From: Isoperla grammatica
Lineage: Eukaryota > Arthropoda > Insecta > Plecoptera > Perlodidae
Assembly (NCBI GenBank): GCA_945910005.1
Contig: OX246739.1
Coordinates: 42,300,688 to 42,364,687 of the forward strand
Length of the DNA: 64,000 bases
Direction: 5' to 3'
Shown here: piece after piece, positions 23,101-33,807 of the stretch
How the letters are laid out: every line of letters begins with the position of its first letter
Numbering within the stretch: position 1 is the first letter of the stretch
The notes under the pieces: generated by a model
What the model was told of the DNA's origin: nothing
Databases searched by the model: none
The model's input: the letters and a program-made list of their open reading frames with translations, nothing else
Program-made: the position numbers and the translations under genes

Positions 23101-23679
23101 TCTCTTGTTCGGTTCTATATGTGCAAATTCTGACAAAGCATTTTCAAAAGCTAAATGTAATATGTTCTTTAACTCGTCTATTTCTTGTGTGTTTCCTCTT
23201 GTATTCTCTTCTTGTTCAATGTTATTAATAGGTGGATGTTGGTGATGTACCTCTTGTGTGTTCTGGCCTTCTGGTAGATCTACTTGTTCGATTAATTCTT
23301 GTCGTAGATGGTCACCGTTTCTTGATGCTTCCATGATGTGCTCCTCGTTCGTCAAATCCTCTTCATTTTCTTGATCTATTTGTAGTTCTTCCTCTACTTC
23401 ATGTCTTATTACGTTCAATAGATTAAATGGTAGCATACCATTACTTACAATTATTCTCCTTTGGTCTGCTACTCTTTGTTCGGTTACATCTACTAATGGG
23501 TATTCACGTGTAAACGCTCGGTGCAGTTCTTGTCGATATCCAACTAATCTAGTTTCTAATAACGTAATTCTATAGTAGTTGCGCATCACACAAATGTTCA
23601 TATTATCTGTCCATTTGATACGCTGCCTCACTCTTCCAGATTTGGTGGTCTGTTGCGATAATACATCAGAAGCATCCAT
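20170..23679 (-). CDS. R4-clade LINE polyprotein: reverse transcriptase and restriction-like endonuclease
   Basis: Single intact frame of 1169 codons. The N-terminus has a Myb/SANT-like KWTDNMN stretch (about residues 20-45), then an acidic low-complexity linker and a basic region. The reverse transcriptase core follows at about residues 430-760: the WKAPGNDN entry motif near 434, YRPITCLPTIYK, SYIDYKKAYDS (first catalytic Asp), RRGIFQGDSFSALWF, and FYMDD near 676 with the catalytic Asp pair. A C-terminal zinc-knuckle-like CRKCN...HIVSGC lies near 980, and a restriction-like endonuclease motif RPDIIFID...ILIDVAVP near 1066 (PD...D). This domain order is that of single-ORF LINEs with a restriction-like endonuclease (R2/R4 type) rather than an APE. 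No frameshift or stop, so the copy is probably recent and may be active. Confidence 0.9.
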   Translation of the reverse strand: MDASDVLSQQTTKSGRVRQRIKWTDNMNICVMRNYYRITLLETRLVGYRQELHRAFTREYPLVDVTEQRVADQRRIIVSNGMLPFNLLNVIRHEVEEELQIDQENEEDLTNEEHIMEASRNGDHLRQELIEQVDLPEGQNTQEVHHQHPPINNIEQEENTRGNTQEIDELKNILHLAFENALSEFAHIEPNKRRRIPKPKQSKQMDIVMHVMNAHILLDYAKKELSFEEVHAAIYCGAVAVVRQLGLKMKLVHSQNIKTNKTPKWERRLVKRINELRRDIGRLEQFRMGNRSKKILHYCQHIFERFKIHTIHETPNEATNEYLDTLKQKVSALAKRLRRYKECSDRKEQNEMFKEKEKEFYQQINNKEEIVGNGIPSKTEIEQFWGGIWSNPLMHNHNATWIQDEIEAMSDIEEMTFDGISVNDIKSTIRNTHNWKAPGNDNIQNFWYKKFSNMHTQIAKCLNEFILGDKDLPDFFTEGITFLKPKDNDTKNPSKYRPITCLPTIYKILTSCITNKIYSHCEEHNILAEEQKGCRKLSQGCKEQLIIDSVVMNQAFNKKRNIHVSYIDYKKAYDSSPHSWLIQILEIYKVNPLIVNFLRTAMTSWKTTLKLNVGKEQICTDPVNIRRGIFQGDSFSALWFCLSLNPLSHLLNKSTHGFKIKDGNTVCHTLSHLFYMDDLKLYALNATHMTNLLNSTLEFSRDICMDFGIDKCKSLHVIKGKITKLEEFEIDEDNRIGVMDEEDVYKYLGFAQAKRIDHKLMKSKLISAYKKRIGSILKTQLNGKNKIKAINTYAIPVLTYSFGIINWTQTELHALEILTRTTFTKYRSHHPKSAIERVTLPREKGGRGLIDLNNLYYKQIEILRKYFYTKCPHSQLHRAIVSADKSLSPLNLNDGNLNLLQKLNSDTAKEIRISEKTLHSRHYKELLKDSVDRVASNKWLTSGDIFSETEGFMIAIQDKVIKTNNYKKYILKDVTVEDKCRKCNLNGETIEHIVSGCKMLCQTDYLHRHNQVANIVHQKLAMKYKLINTTTAYYKYKPEKVLDSKDYKLYYDRAVITDQTIHHNRPDIIFIDKKKQETILIDVAVPLCHNVETTWREKINRYKELSIEIKRLWKQNNVTVIPLIISANGIVPRKLHDSIKLIGLQPNIYIEMQKAIILNTCRIVRKFLN

Positions 23680-24254
23680 AATCTGTTTGTTTATTTACTA
23701 AATGTCAAAGTTCATTGTCCTGTCAAACTAAGTTCTTTGTCACAGAAAGTTAATATTGTTTTTCAAAGAAATCAAAGCACTTAATGTCACACTTTTCTTT
23801 ACACTCGCAACTTGGCCGTGCCCCGTCAATAAATAACACACGCAATTACAAGGCGCTGAGTTGGAGTTGAATGACAGTTTCAAATTTCACAGATTTTGAA
23901 GACGAAATCTTCTTAATTCTGGAAACAAATAAAAAGTGCTTACATACAACCGTAAAACATATATCTAGTTACAATATTATCGAATCAAATTATAAGTACA
24001 AGACCTTGACGTGTCCAGATCTAGCTTCAATCTGTCAAAATCAACACTAAATTCAACTGTTCCTATGTTTCTCAAGCAAGGCCCTGGACTAAAATGTAAG
24101 CCTACAAAATTAAACTTCTATTTATATACAAAGTAATGGATACTGGTACTTCCCTTTATGTCTTCTTGTAGTAAATCACTCGTAGATCTCAATGCCGTGA
24201 AAATTGTTGGTTGATTACAGCTTTTTCCCTTTGAAATGTGATATATTATAATAA

Positions 24255-24255
24255 C

Positions 24256-24319
<64 letters not shown>

Positions 24320-24342
24320 ATTATTATTATTATTATTATTAT
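24255..24342. repeat. (ATT)n microsatellite, 5' side of the LINE
   Basis: About 29 ATT units with one ATA interruption, just upstream of the LINE in its own sense. Together with 19766-19813 it is read as the split target of the insertion. Confidence 0.95.
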
Positions 24343-24419
24343 ATTTAACACAATGTTAATATAAAATATATAAAATATTTGAAACCATTTTCTTGTGACT
24401 ACGTGTCCAAACTTTCTAG

Positions 24420-24850
24420 GACCGGTAATCTCGTTGGTCCAGTGGTAAGCCTCCCTGCTTCCAATGCAGGAGGTCCCGTGTTCAAATCCCGATCCAGGCA
24501 GAAGTTTTTTAACTTATAATGTGGATTCAATTCCATAACTTCTTGGCTAAGGAATAAGCAAACGGTGACTTTGGAGTCGTCCTAGCAACGAAGCACTCAA
24601 TAAATTCAAAATTGCTCTGAATCGGCCTTGTTGATTCTGGCATTTGTCCACAGGTGTTCCCACTGTCCAATCACTGATTAATTTGTTTCGTATTTGAAAT
24701 ATCGATCTTTGATTGGTTATCGTTCACTCGTCGATGGTGTTCGGAGCCTACAGGGTTGGTTTAGTCACATTAAATTAAAGTCCCCCACTGCAAATCAGTT
24801 AAGGTACTGAGTGGGTAGACTCTAAATGTGAATTTATTTATTTATTTATT
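24420..24850 (+). mobile_element. tRNA-Gly-derived SINE, full-length copy
   Basis: The head resembles tRNA-Gly(UCC): GTTGGTCCAGTGGTAAGC (A box), a CCTGC/GCAGG anticodon stem with loop TTCCAAT, and GTTCAAATCCC (B box). A body of about 330 bp follows and the 3' end is (TTTA)n at 24828-24850. The acceptor stem does not close, so it is not a functional tRNA. Three further body copies lie at 32632, 54088 and 58369 in minus orientation. Transcription by Pol III and LINE-borne mobilisation are inferred from SINE biology. Confidence 0.8.
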
Positions 24851-26875
24851 GTTTTATTTATTTATTACGGTTGATCATTTTCTATTTATTTTTTAAAAAT
24901 TGTATACATTTATCCACGAATTTATCAAAAATAACTACAAATAAATAGCACAATATAATATATATATACAAATAATAATAAGTAATTACATTATTGTTAT
25001 TATACAAAATTGGTATAGGCCTATGTTATATAAAGAAATAATTGAGAAGATTAATAATAAATCCACATAATTATTTCATTGGTTAATTTCTGCTTAAAAA
25101 CATTCGGGTTCAACCTTACATTGAATTAACTTGGTTGTATGTATGTTCCATAATGTCATAAGTTTTCTACTCGCTGTAGTGAAGCCCCAGATGCAGGACT
25201 GTATGGACTATATGAACGCTTAACGATATTTCAAAATGGAGACCTCACCAGAGAATTGAGTTCTGGCTGTGACAGGTTTTAACATAGATAGAGCGACGCG
25301 TTTACATTTCAAGTGTTCAAACTTCTAAGATATTCAAATAGAACTTTATCGTTTCGAAGTAAGACTGAAAATCAGTAAAGTTGTAGGCTTGATGGCGAAA
25401 GAAAGTATAGGTTATATTAATGAAACGGGTTAGTCTCGCCCTATTTAACTGTACGATATTTACGTTGCATACTAGTGTCTTAATTATGAACTATACACAC
25501 ACTTGTTGAACTGTAACATAACTTACGTGTCGTTTTGTAAGAACTAAAAACGAACTAAGAGTATATTCTTTACTTATTGTGTGGTTGTCTTGCTTAAACG
25601 ATTTAAAATATTTAAAAATAATATGAATATCTGTATGTCTAATTAATAAGTTAAAAAACAAAAAATTAAATTGAAAAGATCGAAACTCAAAAAGTTCCCG
25701 ATATTAAAATCGTTACGGTTATTATTATTATTAATTGATTCCGCGTAATTAGTAGTTAAAATAAAAATCTCACTGATTGTGAATGCTTAAAATTATTTTC
25801 ATGCACTCGTAAATTCTTACCAAACAAAACATGTATGCCCATGTAAGTCAAAAATAAAGAAATCATATTATATAGCTAGTAAACATTAGTTATAAAATAG
25901 TACAGACGAATAATTAAAAAAATAGTTAAACCTACAGTCATCAACCGCAATTAATTATGTTTCTGAATTTTACGGCGCCACCTTTGGGCACCTCTGGTGG
26001 ATGCACCCACCAAGCCAAGGCCGTCTAGATATATCGCTTCGCTCTCACCAAACCCATGTTGGCTAACAAGTGAAGATCGAAAGTCAATATTATACAAAAC
26101 CTTTAAGTTGACTTGTGTCAGCAGTTTGTAAAACAATAGGTATAATTGGTTTTTATTTGCGAACATGTTTTTTTTTATGTTCACGAGTATGTTTCTTATT
26201 TGAGGAGCATTCACCCTCTACGGTTCATCCAAGAAGAACGCCTAAGCAACCCTCTGCTCCTCCCTTGAGGGTTCCCAAAGGTCCCTCTAAACATCTTCCG
26301 TGCACTGCAAACAAGAGGCGGGTGCGGTCATCAGCTAGTTCAAGTCTATATCAGGGGCCCTGAATGGTTCAGCCCTAGACTGAGACGGCCCCCCTCGCTC
26401 ATATACTGATTACTGATTCAAATCACTCCTTTCTTGTTTCACAAGTCGGACATCGGACATTTACTGTAGCAGGTCCTACCCTCATTCATATTCCATACAG
26501 TGAATTTACTGTTATCACCCCAAACATCGGGCATACAGCATACGTGATTTAATCCTGTATTCTTTCATCTGCTCTTATAGAGACCCAGCCTGCGAGAACG
26601 TTTCCAGCAAAGTTGAAGTCGAACTGTTGCTCCTCACCGGGACTGGCCATTTAATGTCAAGATATTAACATTATAACATCTTAGTGGCGGTCCAAAAATT
26701 AACCCACGAGAGTGTTTCTCCAAATATCTCTTTGAATGATATATTAATTATTATATCGTATTCTGTTTTTTCTTACCGATTACCTCCTCTTCCTAGTTTT
26801 CTTGTAAATGTAGATATTGTGTGGTTGCTCTTTCTACTTGTTTTAACGTCAATCGCTACACGCCTTACGTTTATA

Positions 26876-27162
26876 TACTATATTATATTATATTATATTA
26901 TATTACATTAAATTATATTATATTATATTATATTATATTATATTATATTATATTATATTATATTATATTATATTATATTATATTATATTATATTATATTA
27001 TATTATATTATATTATATTATATTATATTATATTATATTATATTATATTATATTATATTATATTATATTATATTATATTATATTATATTATATTATATTA
27101 TATTATATTATATTATATTATATTATATTATATTATATTATATTATATTATATTATATTATA
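26876..27162. repeat. (TATTA)n pentanucleotide microsatellite
   Basis: About 57 near-perfect TATTA units over roughly 285 bp, with imperfections only at the left end. Confidence 0.97.
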
Positions 27163-28475
27163 TACCTATCTGTCGTGCAGCTAGGATGCCATTAGTATCT
27201 AGGCCAATGTCGTGTCGCTTGCAAACTATTTCATTTGATGTTGATTGTTAGATAATTACTCTACTGCTGCGGCGGGCGTAATTGGGTTAGCAAATTTGGA
27301 CAAATCCATCACCATTGTGTTTGTACATGTACACCATCGGCGACAAAAGTACATAAATGGTATGACGAAAACAGTTCTTACTCCTACAGCTATTTTGTCC
27401 ATATATCCTGTTTGTCATCGAATAGCTGCTGATTATTGACACATATTCTGCGAATGTGGCATAGATTTGACTGAGACCTGAAAAGTACCAATGCAAGTGT
27501 ACAATACATGTTGGTAAAGAAGGGTTTTGCATTGTCCTTGATTTATACATGTTTGGTGTTGTACATGTACATAATTTGACTTACTTAAAAATACTCGCCA
27601 TTCATTGGCCCAGACACTTATAGAAGACTCAAACTAACAATAGATGGCGCTGCTAATAATCTACCTCCTTGAACGCACTCTATCGTAGACTTCAGCCACC
27701 GCCTTCCGCAGTGCAAGTCTACGATATTCATAGTTCCCACGTGACGTCACAGCGGCCATGATTGCGACACAATTGAGGAGGACCAATCCTATAGATCATT
27801 GGCAAATACTATTTAAATTTAATAAATAAGCCACATTTAGAATTTAAAAACTAAACATGAGTAACACAAAAATAAAAAATCACCACACATACAATTTTAT
27901 TTGAAAAACAGGCTGGATTTTAAAGGACTAAGAATGTATGTGTTTTACAAATCATCGATGAGTAATCTCCTCCTCATAGAAGTGTATTTGCTTGCCACCA
28001 GATTGCATCAAGTCTATTTTGAGTTGCCTATAGAACAATGCATATATGAAAGAATAAAGAATTGGAACCAATACGATTTAAAAAAAAATTAAGTATGCCT
28101 AGGCTATATCCGCATACAAAGAAGGTGTAAAAATAGTTCGTTTTGTCCGTCTGTGGTAAACATGTGTCCTGATTGGTTTGAAGTTCATCGTGATAGACAC
28201 TATAGGAACGTTTCCGACATCGCGGTCGCGCGATCGTTTCGTTCTTCATTTCGACTAGTTCGTTCTTCATCGCGGGCTTTACATGTCGCGCCTCACGGGC
28301 CCATGAGAATTTTAGTCGTGTATGTTCATAGCAACCATGCTTCCCATTGGTTGTTGCTATGGTGAAAACAACAGAGTCTACTAAATATTTAACAGCCTCG
28401 TTGTAGCGGAATTTCACTGTGCAGCAATAATAGCCATGCATTAATCCACTAATTTATAGTTACCTGGCGAATTTT

Positions 28476-28623
<148 letters not shown>

Positions 28624-28640
28624 GCCTTCAATAAAGACCA

Positions 28641-28676
<36 letters not shown>

Positions 28677-30026
28677 TTTTCTCTGTTCTCTCTCCAATTA
28701 AGATTGTTAGGCAAAAGTGCTTTTGGTAATAACTTTTATAATGAGATGTTCAGTTAACTTTACGATAATAACCAACAATAAGTGGTGAAATATAACCACC
28801 ACTAGTATTCGAACCCGCAAGGTTTCCATTGCTGGAGAATGGAGAAGCGTTGATTCTCAATTGATGAAAATATTGTTTATTTACGTTGAACAATCTAAAA
28901 ACAGCCTCGGAACAAAAATAGCAGCGTGAAAAGCAAGACTGGAATAGCGTAACTTAACCATAATACACGGAACGCTACATCAAACCCACATTACTCAAGG
29001 CGACGGCGGGAATTTATTGCCAGTTTTCGTGTCGTAATGGAAAACAATTTTCTCCTTCAGCTATACCGACCGACGTCTCACATAGGTCTCAGTTTCATGT
29101 TTCTGCCGGCTGTGGCGTTGCCGAGTCTTGCTATTACGGAAGACCGGGCACAATTTGCATAGAAAAGATCTTTGCGCTCCGAAATTTGTTCAAGTGAACC
29201 GCAAAGTGTAGCAATAGTAAAACCTCTCGAATTTTTCCGAGTAATATCTGGAAAAGCTACGAATACCGAAGAAGTCATTAGTAAGTCAGCTGATCTGGTT
29301 CCGCAAGAACTGCAAATTGAATGAACTATAGGAAAACGCAGTGTGACGCGTTGATAAGAGTGCTTGTCCACGTAAACGAACAACATACAAAACAACATCA
29401 TCAAATTTAAAACAAAGAGAAATGTGATATTTCTTTACTTGAACAAAATGTCATTATGCACGAAGCCATTGTTTGCAATCTATAAAAGCAAGCGCCTGAC
29501 TGACTGACAGACTGTCTGACTCATCAACGACTATATAGCTCAAGTGATAGTTTATGAGTTTAACCTATAGCTGGGTTCGTGAGATTTTGAAGAAACGTTG
29601 CATGTTTTAGACGAAACCATCCAATAAGGAGAGATTTGTTTAAAATTCCATCAATTATAGAGTTGCGCGGCATAATACTGGCGCAGAGGATGATATGGCA
29701 AAGAGTAAGGCTCAAGCACAGAAAACTTGTTACAACACTTCGTGTGGCTCAAGCTAACAGAGAGAAATGAGTGAGGAGTGCACCAAGTTAAGCACCAAGG
29801 ATCTGTCATGAATGCATTTGACATATTATGAAGAAATACGGTTTTCTATTCGTATCTCTTCTATTTTACGCCTCTTCAGTAAAATTGTCTAAGATTTGTC
29901 ACGGGCTAACAGGGTGTCCAACCTCATTCATAGATTGGTAGGCCCGTCTGACCCGGGCGTTAACTCTGCCAGTCGCAAGAGGCAACAAAAAGAGATCCTG
30001 CCCCTGTCCCCCACTGTCAAACTTAA

Positions 30027-30822
30027 AGGGCATCACAACACTGTGATTTTCCGGCGTTACAAAATGCGTTATTGTTTTAATGATTTATGGCGAAAACTAG
30101 AAGTCTCTAGCTTGTACCAGAAATTTATAATAAATTATTGAAATGACCCAAGTTTTGGTGATGCGCGCGCACCCGATAATCGTGACGTCACGCTTGCGCA
30201 TTTTTCAAGTCGAAGCAGACGCCAAACTATGAGCCAGCGCCGTGAAAAACTCTCGCTGTAGCTGAAGATATGGTGCTCAGAGAAAAACAAATGATATCAT
30301 AGTGTTCTGCGATCTTTTCTCTTCAATAATATTGTTAAAGAAAATATTTTTGTTGAACAGAAAATATAGTTTTGATTAATTTTCCAAATGCCTTCAATTT
30401 CACTAAATTAGCGTGTTTTTAACAACATTGAAAGCGGATAAGATAAACGAAATGTTAAGATATTTTCATACTGACATATAGCCGCATGCATGCAGAAAAA
30501 TAAAAAAATATGTCACTTATAATTCTTTTCAAAATGTGCAAGTATTTGTGTGGTATATCCAGGCGTGTTTTGTTGTTGATTCGCGCAGCAGCCTACCGCT
30601 GTATGACAGAAATCTCGTTGCGGCTTTTCAGAAAACATTAACCTTTTTACTACTCGTTTGAAACTTAGCCCACGGGTAACACCATAGTAACCATTATTAT
30701 TCTTATAATGCGGATTTGTTTGTAGTAATTTAATATTATTTATTACTATGGTAACAATATTATTAGTTATATTATGATATTGTTAATTAATTAATTATTA
30801 AAATATATTATTAATATTATTA

Positions 30823-30890
<68 letters not shown>

Positions 30891-31763
30891 AGTAATATTA
30901 TTAGTAATAATAATAATAATAATAATAATAATTATTATTATTATTATTGTTTTACACTTTTATTAGATGATTTATTATAGAGATACATTAGAGGATGAGT
31001 GTATAATAGGTGATGATGACCGACAACATTTAACACATGCATACGGGATATAAACCCACGTCCCTGTGTCTCATACTAGTCAGGTGTGCGCCAGTCGATC
31101 CATCACGAGCTACAGCGGTTGGGGTAAAGTTTACGTTTGTTGGATGAGTAGTATTCTGACAACAGTCAGCCGCGGGCGTGACTCGTTCTGGCGATCGCTT
31201 GTACTGCCGCCGAGTTGACAGAAAATGCATCTAAATATATTAAACGCACACGTGCACACGTTTCCCTCAATATACATGCCGTATTTTTTTTATTTTTCTG
31301 CATGCATGCGGCTATATGTCAGTATGAAAATATCTTAACATTTCGTTTATCTTATCCGCTTTCAATGTTGTTAAAAACACGCTAATTTAGTGAAATTGAA
31401 GGCATTTGAAACTATGTTTTCTGTTCAACAAAAGTATTTTCTTTAACAATGTTATTGAAGAGAAAAGATCGCAGAACACGATGATATCATTTGTTTTTCT
31501 CTGAGCACCATATCTTCAGCTACAGCGAGAGTTTATCACGGCGCTGGCTGCTGGCTCATAATTTGGCATCTGCTTCGACTTGAAAAATGCGCAAGCGGGA
31601 CGTCACGATTATCGGGTGCGCGCGCATCACCAAAACTTGGGTCATTTCAATAATTTATTATAAATTTCTGGTACAAGCTAGAGACTTCTGGTTTTCGCCA
31701 TAAATCATTAAAAAAAAATAACGCATTTTAAAACGCCGGAAAATCACAGTGTTGTGATGTCCT
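30027..31763. mobile_element. TTAA-flanked foldback element with about 475-bp terminal inverted repeats
   Basis: The left arm (30027 to about 30505) and right arm (about 31292-31763) are highly similar inverted copies, starting AGGGCATCACAACACTGTGA and, as complement, AGGACATCACAACACTGTGA. TTAA lies immediately outside both ends (30023-30026 and 31764-31767), a 4-bp target duplication as in TTAA-specific superfamilies (Kolobok and piggyBac both duplicate TTAA). The centre of about 790 bp holds (ATT)n and no transposase, so the element is non-autonomous. Confidence 0.88.
30807..30950. repeat. (ATT)n / (AAT)n microsatellite
   Basis: An imperfect ATT tract that changes to AAT and back, inside the foldback element's centre. 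Confidence 0.9.
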
Positions 31764-32631
31764 TTAAGATTCCTCATCTCAATGGCCCTTGCTGGACTCC
31801 CCTTATGAAGACCGGACGGGAGAATAAAACAGCCATATCTGTTTTATATCTGTGTATATATACCCAAGTAAAATTGAAATACAGATGGAGAATCTTCTTC
31901 AATCTGTTAATCCCCCCTTGCCCCCCCCCCCTTGGCCTTTAGACTTGTTTAATTCAATCTGTATGGCGTCTTATAAAGTGTGCTCATAATGGATGAGCTA
32001 GACCCGGCATTTGACATCATCCATCTCTCGGTTTTCTCAAGCGAATAAATTTGGGGAAGTTCGAAAAAAAGGTTGTGGTTCTTCGAGCGCATGATTTAAA
32101 GTGTTTGATGTATCTCAAGAGCAATCCTAAAGCCGCGCCCACACTCTCACTGGAAATAGAGTGAAAACTGGGATAAATATAAAATATAGAATCTTGTATC
32201 AAATACATTCTTATTCCGACGAGCTTTCTTCAAACAAACGTGTGCTTATATATACATTATCATGTTCCCATGAGCTTGTCTTCAAAAGCGTTTCGAAACT
32301 TAAATAAAAGGTCTTTTTGTCGTTTCACAAAAAGCAGACGTGAATAATTTTATCCCAGCCATTCAGGTCTTGTTTTACACAACGTGACACAACAGCGAAA
32401 GAAGGTGAAATTTGACATGAGTTGCAGTCACGCTTATGTTATTTCTCTTCTCATCTTGGATGTCAACTTACAACGAATTGCTTCTCATCGTTGTCAACCC
32501 ATTCTGACGACTAACTATACGTCACGTGGTATTACACAGAAGACCCGGAGCACAAACATAGTTTAGTTTTGATGACCATGATATAGTTGTCGTACAAAAA
32601 CTTAAATAAAATGAATAAATTCACATTTAGA

Positions 32632-32870
32632 GTCTACTCACTCAGTATCTAAACTGATTTGCAGTGGGGGACTTTAATTTAAAGTGACTAAACCAACCCT
32701 GTAGGCTTCGAGCACCATCGACGAGTGAGCGATAACCAATCAAAGATCGATATTTCAAATATGAAACATATGAATCAGTGATTGGACAGTGCGAACACCT
32801 GCGGACAAATGCCAGAATCAACAAGGCCGATTCAGAACAACTTTCAATTTATTGAGTGCTTCGTTCCATC
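32632..32870 (-). mobile_element. SINE body copy 2 (head lost)
   Basis: Reverse-orientation copy of the 24420 family, from GTCTACTCACTCAGTATC through CAACCCTGTAGGC, GACGAGTGAGCGATAACC, AATCAGTGATTGGACAGTGC and GAGTGCTTCG. The tRNA-like head is not found. Confidence 0.82.
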
Positions 32871-33666
32871 AAGTTCCATCACGGGTGGGTGAGCGGCAAC
32901 CAACCAGCGGCCGTGGCTAATTAAAATATCTGCTCGGGTTGGCCGAGAACGCAAACACGTCATTGATTGATGACGAAAGCGTCCCTCTAGTCGCTGTACG
33001 ACTACTTTAACTGATTATTCGCGCACTTAGATACACTCGACCTTCAATATTAAGGACTAAAATTTACGATTTCAGTGACGTCTGGAAAAAGCTTCACAAC
33101 ATTCAACAACACTTTATCGAATTCAGGGTCGTTGTGATTAGTTTATTTGTTCCTCCTATGGTTTCAAGTTTGTATTCTATTTCAATGGTTCCAAGGAGCT
33201 AAGTAAGGATTTAGTAGAACAATCCCAAACCCGAAAGTTACACCGCATGTAATTGCAACGTTGATGCCAATTTACTCAATACTAACAGTTGTATTGTAAC
33301 ACCACCACAATTAACAATAATTTTGAATTTCATTTTTATTTTGAACTTTGAGTTTATGTACGTGTTTATTGTTTTACATATCATATTGGCGAAATATTAA
33401 CAACACAATAATCGAGGCTATTTATTAATATGACGATGATTCGTTGCATGAATGCGAGCCCATTAGCCCGAAGGCAACGTAAATATGCTTTCAAAGTTGG
33501 GTGCGCAACAAAAACATAATGCCCGAATATGATTCGTAAATCGTAATCGTATGTCTGAAATAGACTATGCAGACTTTGGAGATATTAAGGGACAGGTTTT
33601 CAATCATTCGTAGAACAAGTGATTAACTTTTGAAAGTTCCAGTCCATGTAATATTTTAGATTATAA

Positions 33667-33807
33667 GGGCCGGTCTTACAATCTCCTAATAAGCAACTAA
33701 GCTACGCGTATACTTGGAGGATTTCAAGAGTTTTGATTGGTCGTTGCCATGAAGACAACAAGCTATTCGACGAATAAGTAGTTATTGGGACATTGTAAGA
33801 CTGGACC
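33667..33807. mobile_element. MITE, about 140 bp
   Basis: Terminal inverted repeats GGGCCGGTCTTACAATCTCC and (complement) AGGTCCAGTCTTACAATGTC, with imperfect pairing inward. No ORF. Target duplication not clear. Confidence 0.72.

Larger units (their letters stand above)
19811..24252 (-). mobile_element. R4/Dong-like non-LTR retrotransposon inserted in (TAA)n
   Basis: A LINE of about 4.4 kb in minus orientation with one long intact ORF, a 5' region of about 570 bp (23680-24252) and a 3' region of about 360 bp. (ATT)n microsatellite flanks both sides: 19766-19813 after the 3' end and 24255-24342 before the 5' end. Established knowledge: the Dong branch of the R4 clade is known to insert in TAA repeats. 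Here the element fills the middle of such a tract, so the exact ends and any target duplication are hidden. It is co-directional with the host gene. Confidence 0.75.

Noticed and set aside
24118..24351. Poly-Ile open frame
   Set aside because: Translation of the (ATT)n microsatellite.
24420..24500. Functional tRNA-Gly gene
   Set aside because: The A box, B box and anticodon loop look right, but the acceptor stem does not pair and a SINE body follows.
26821..27195. Tyr/Ile repeat open frame
   Set aside because: Translation of the (TATTA)n microsatellite.
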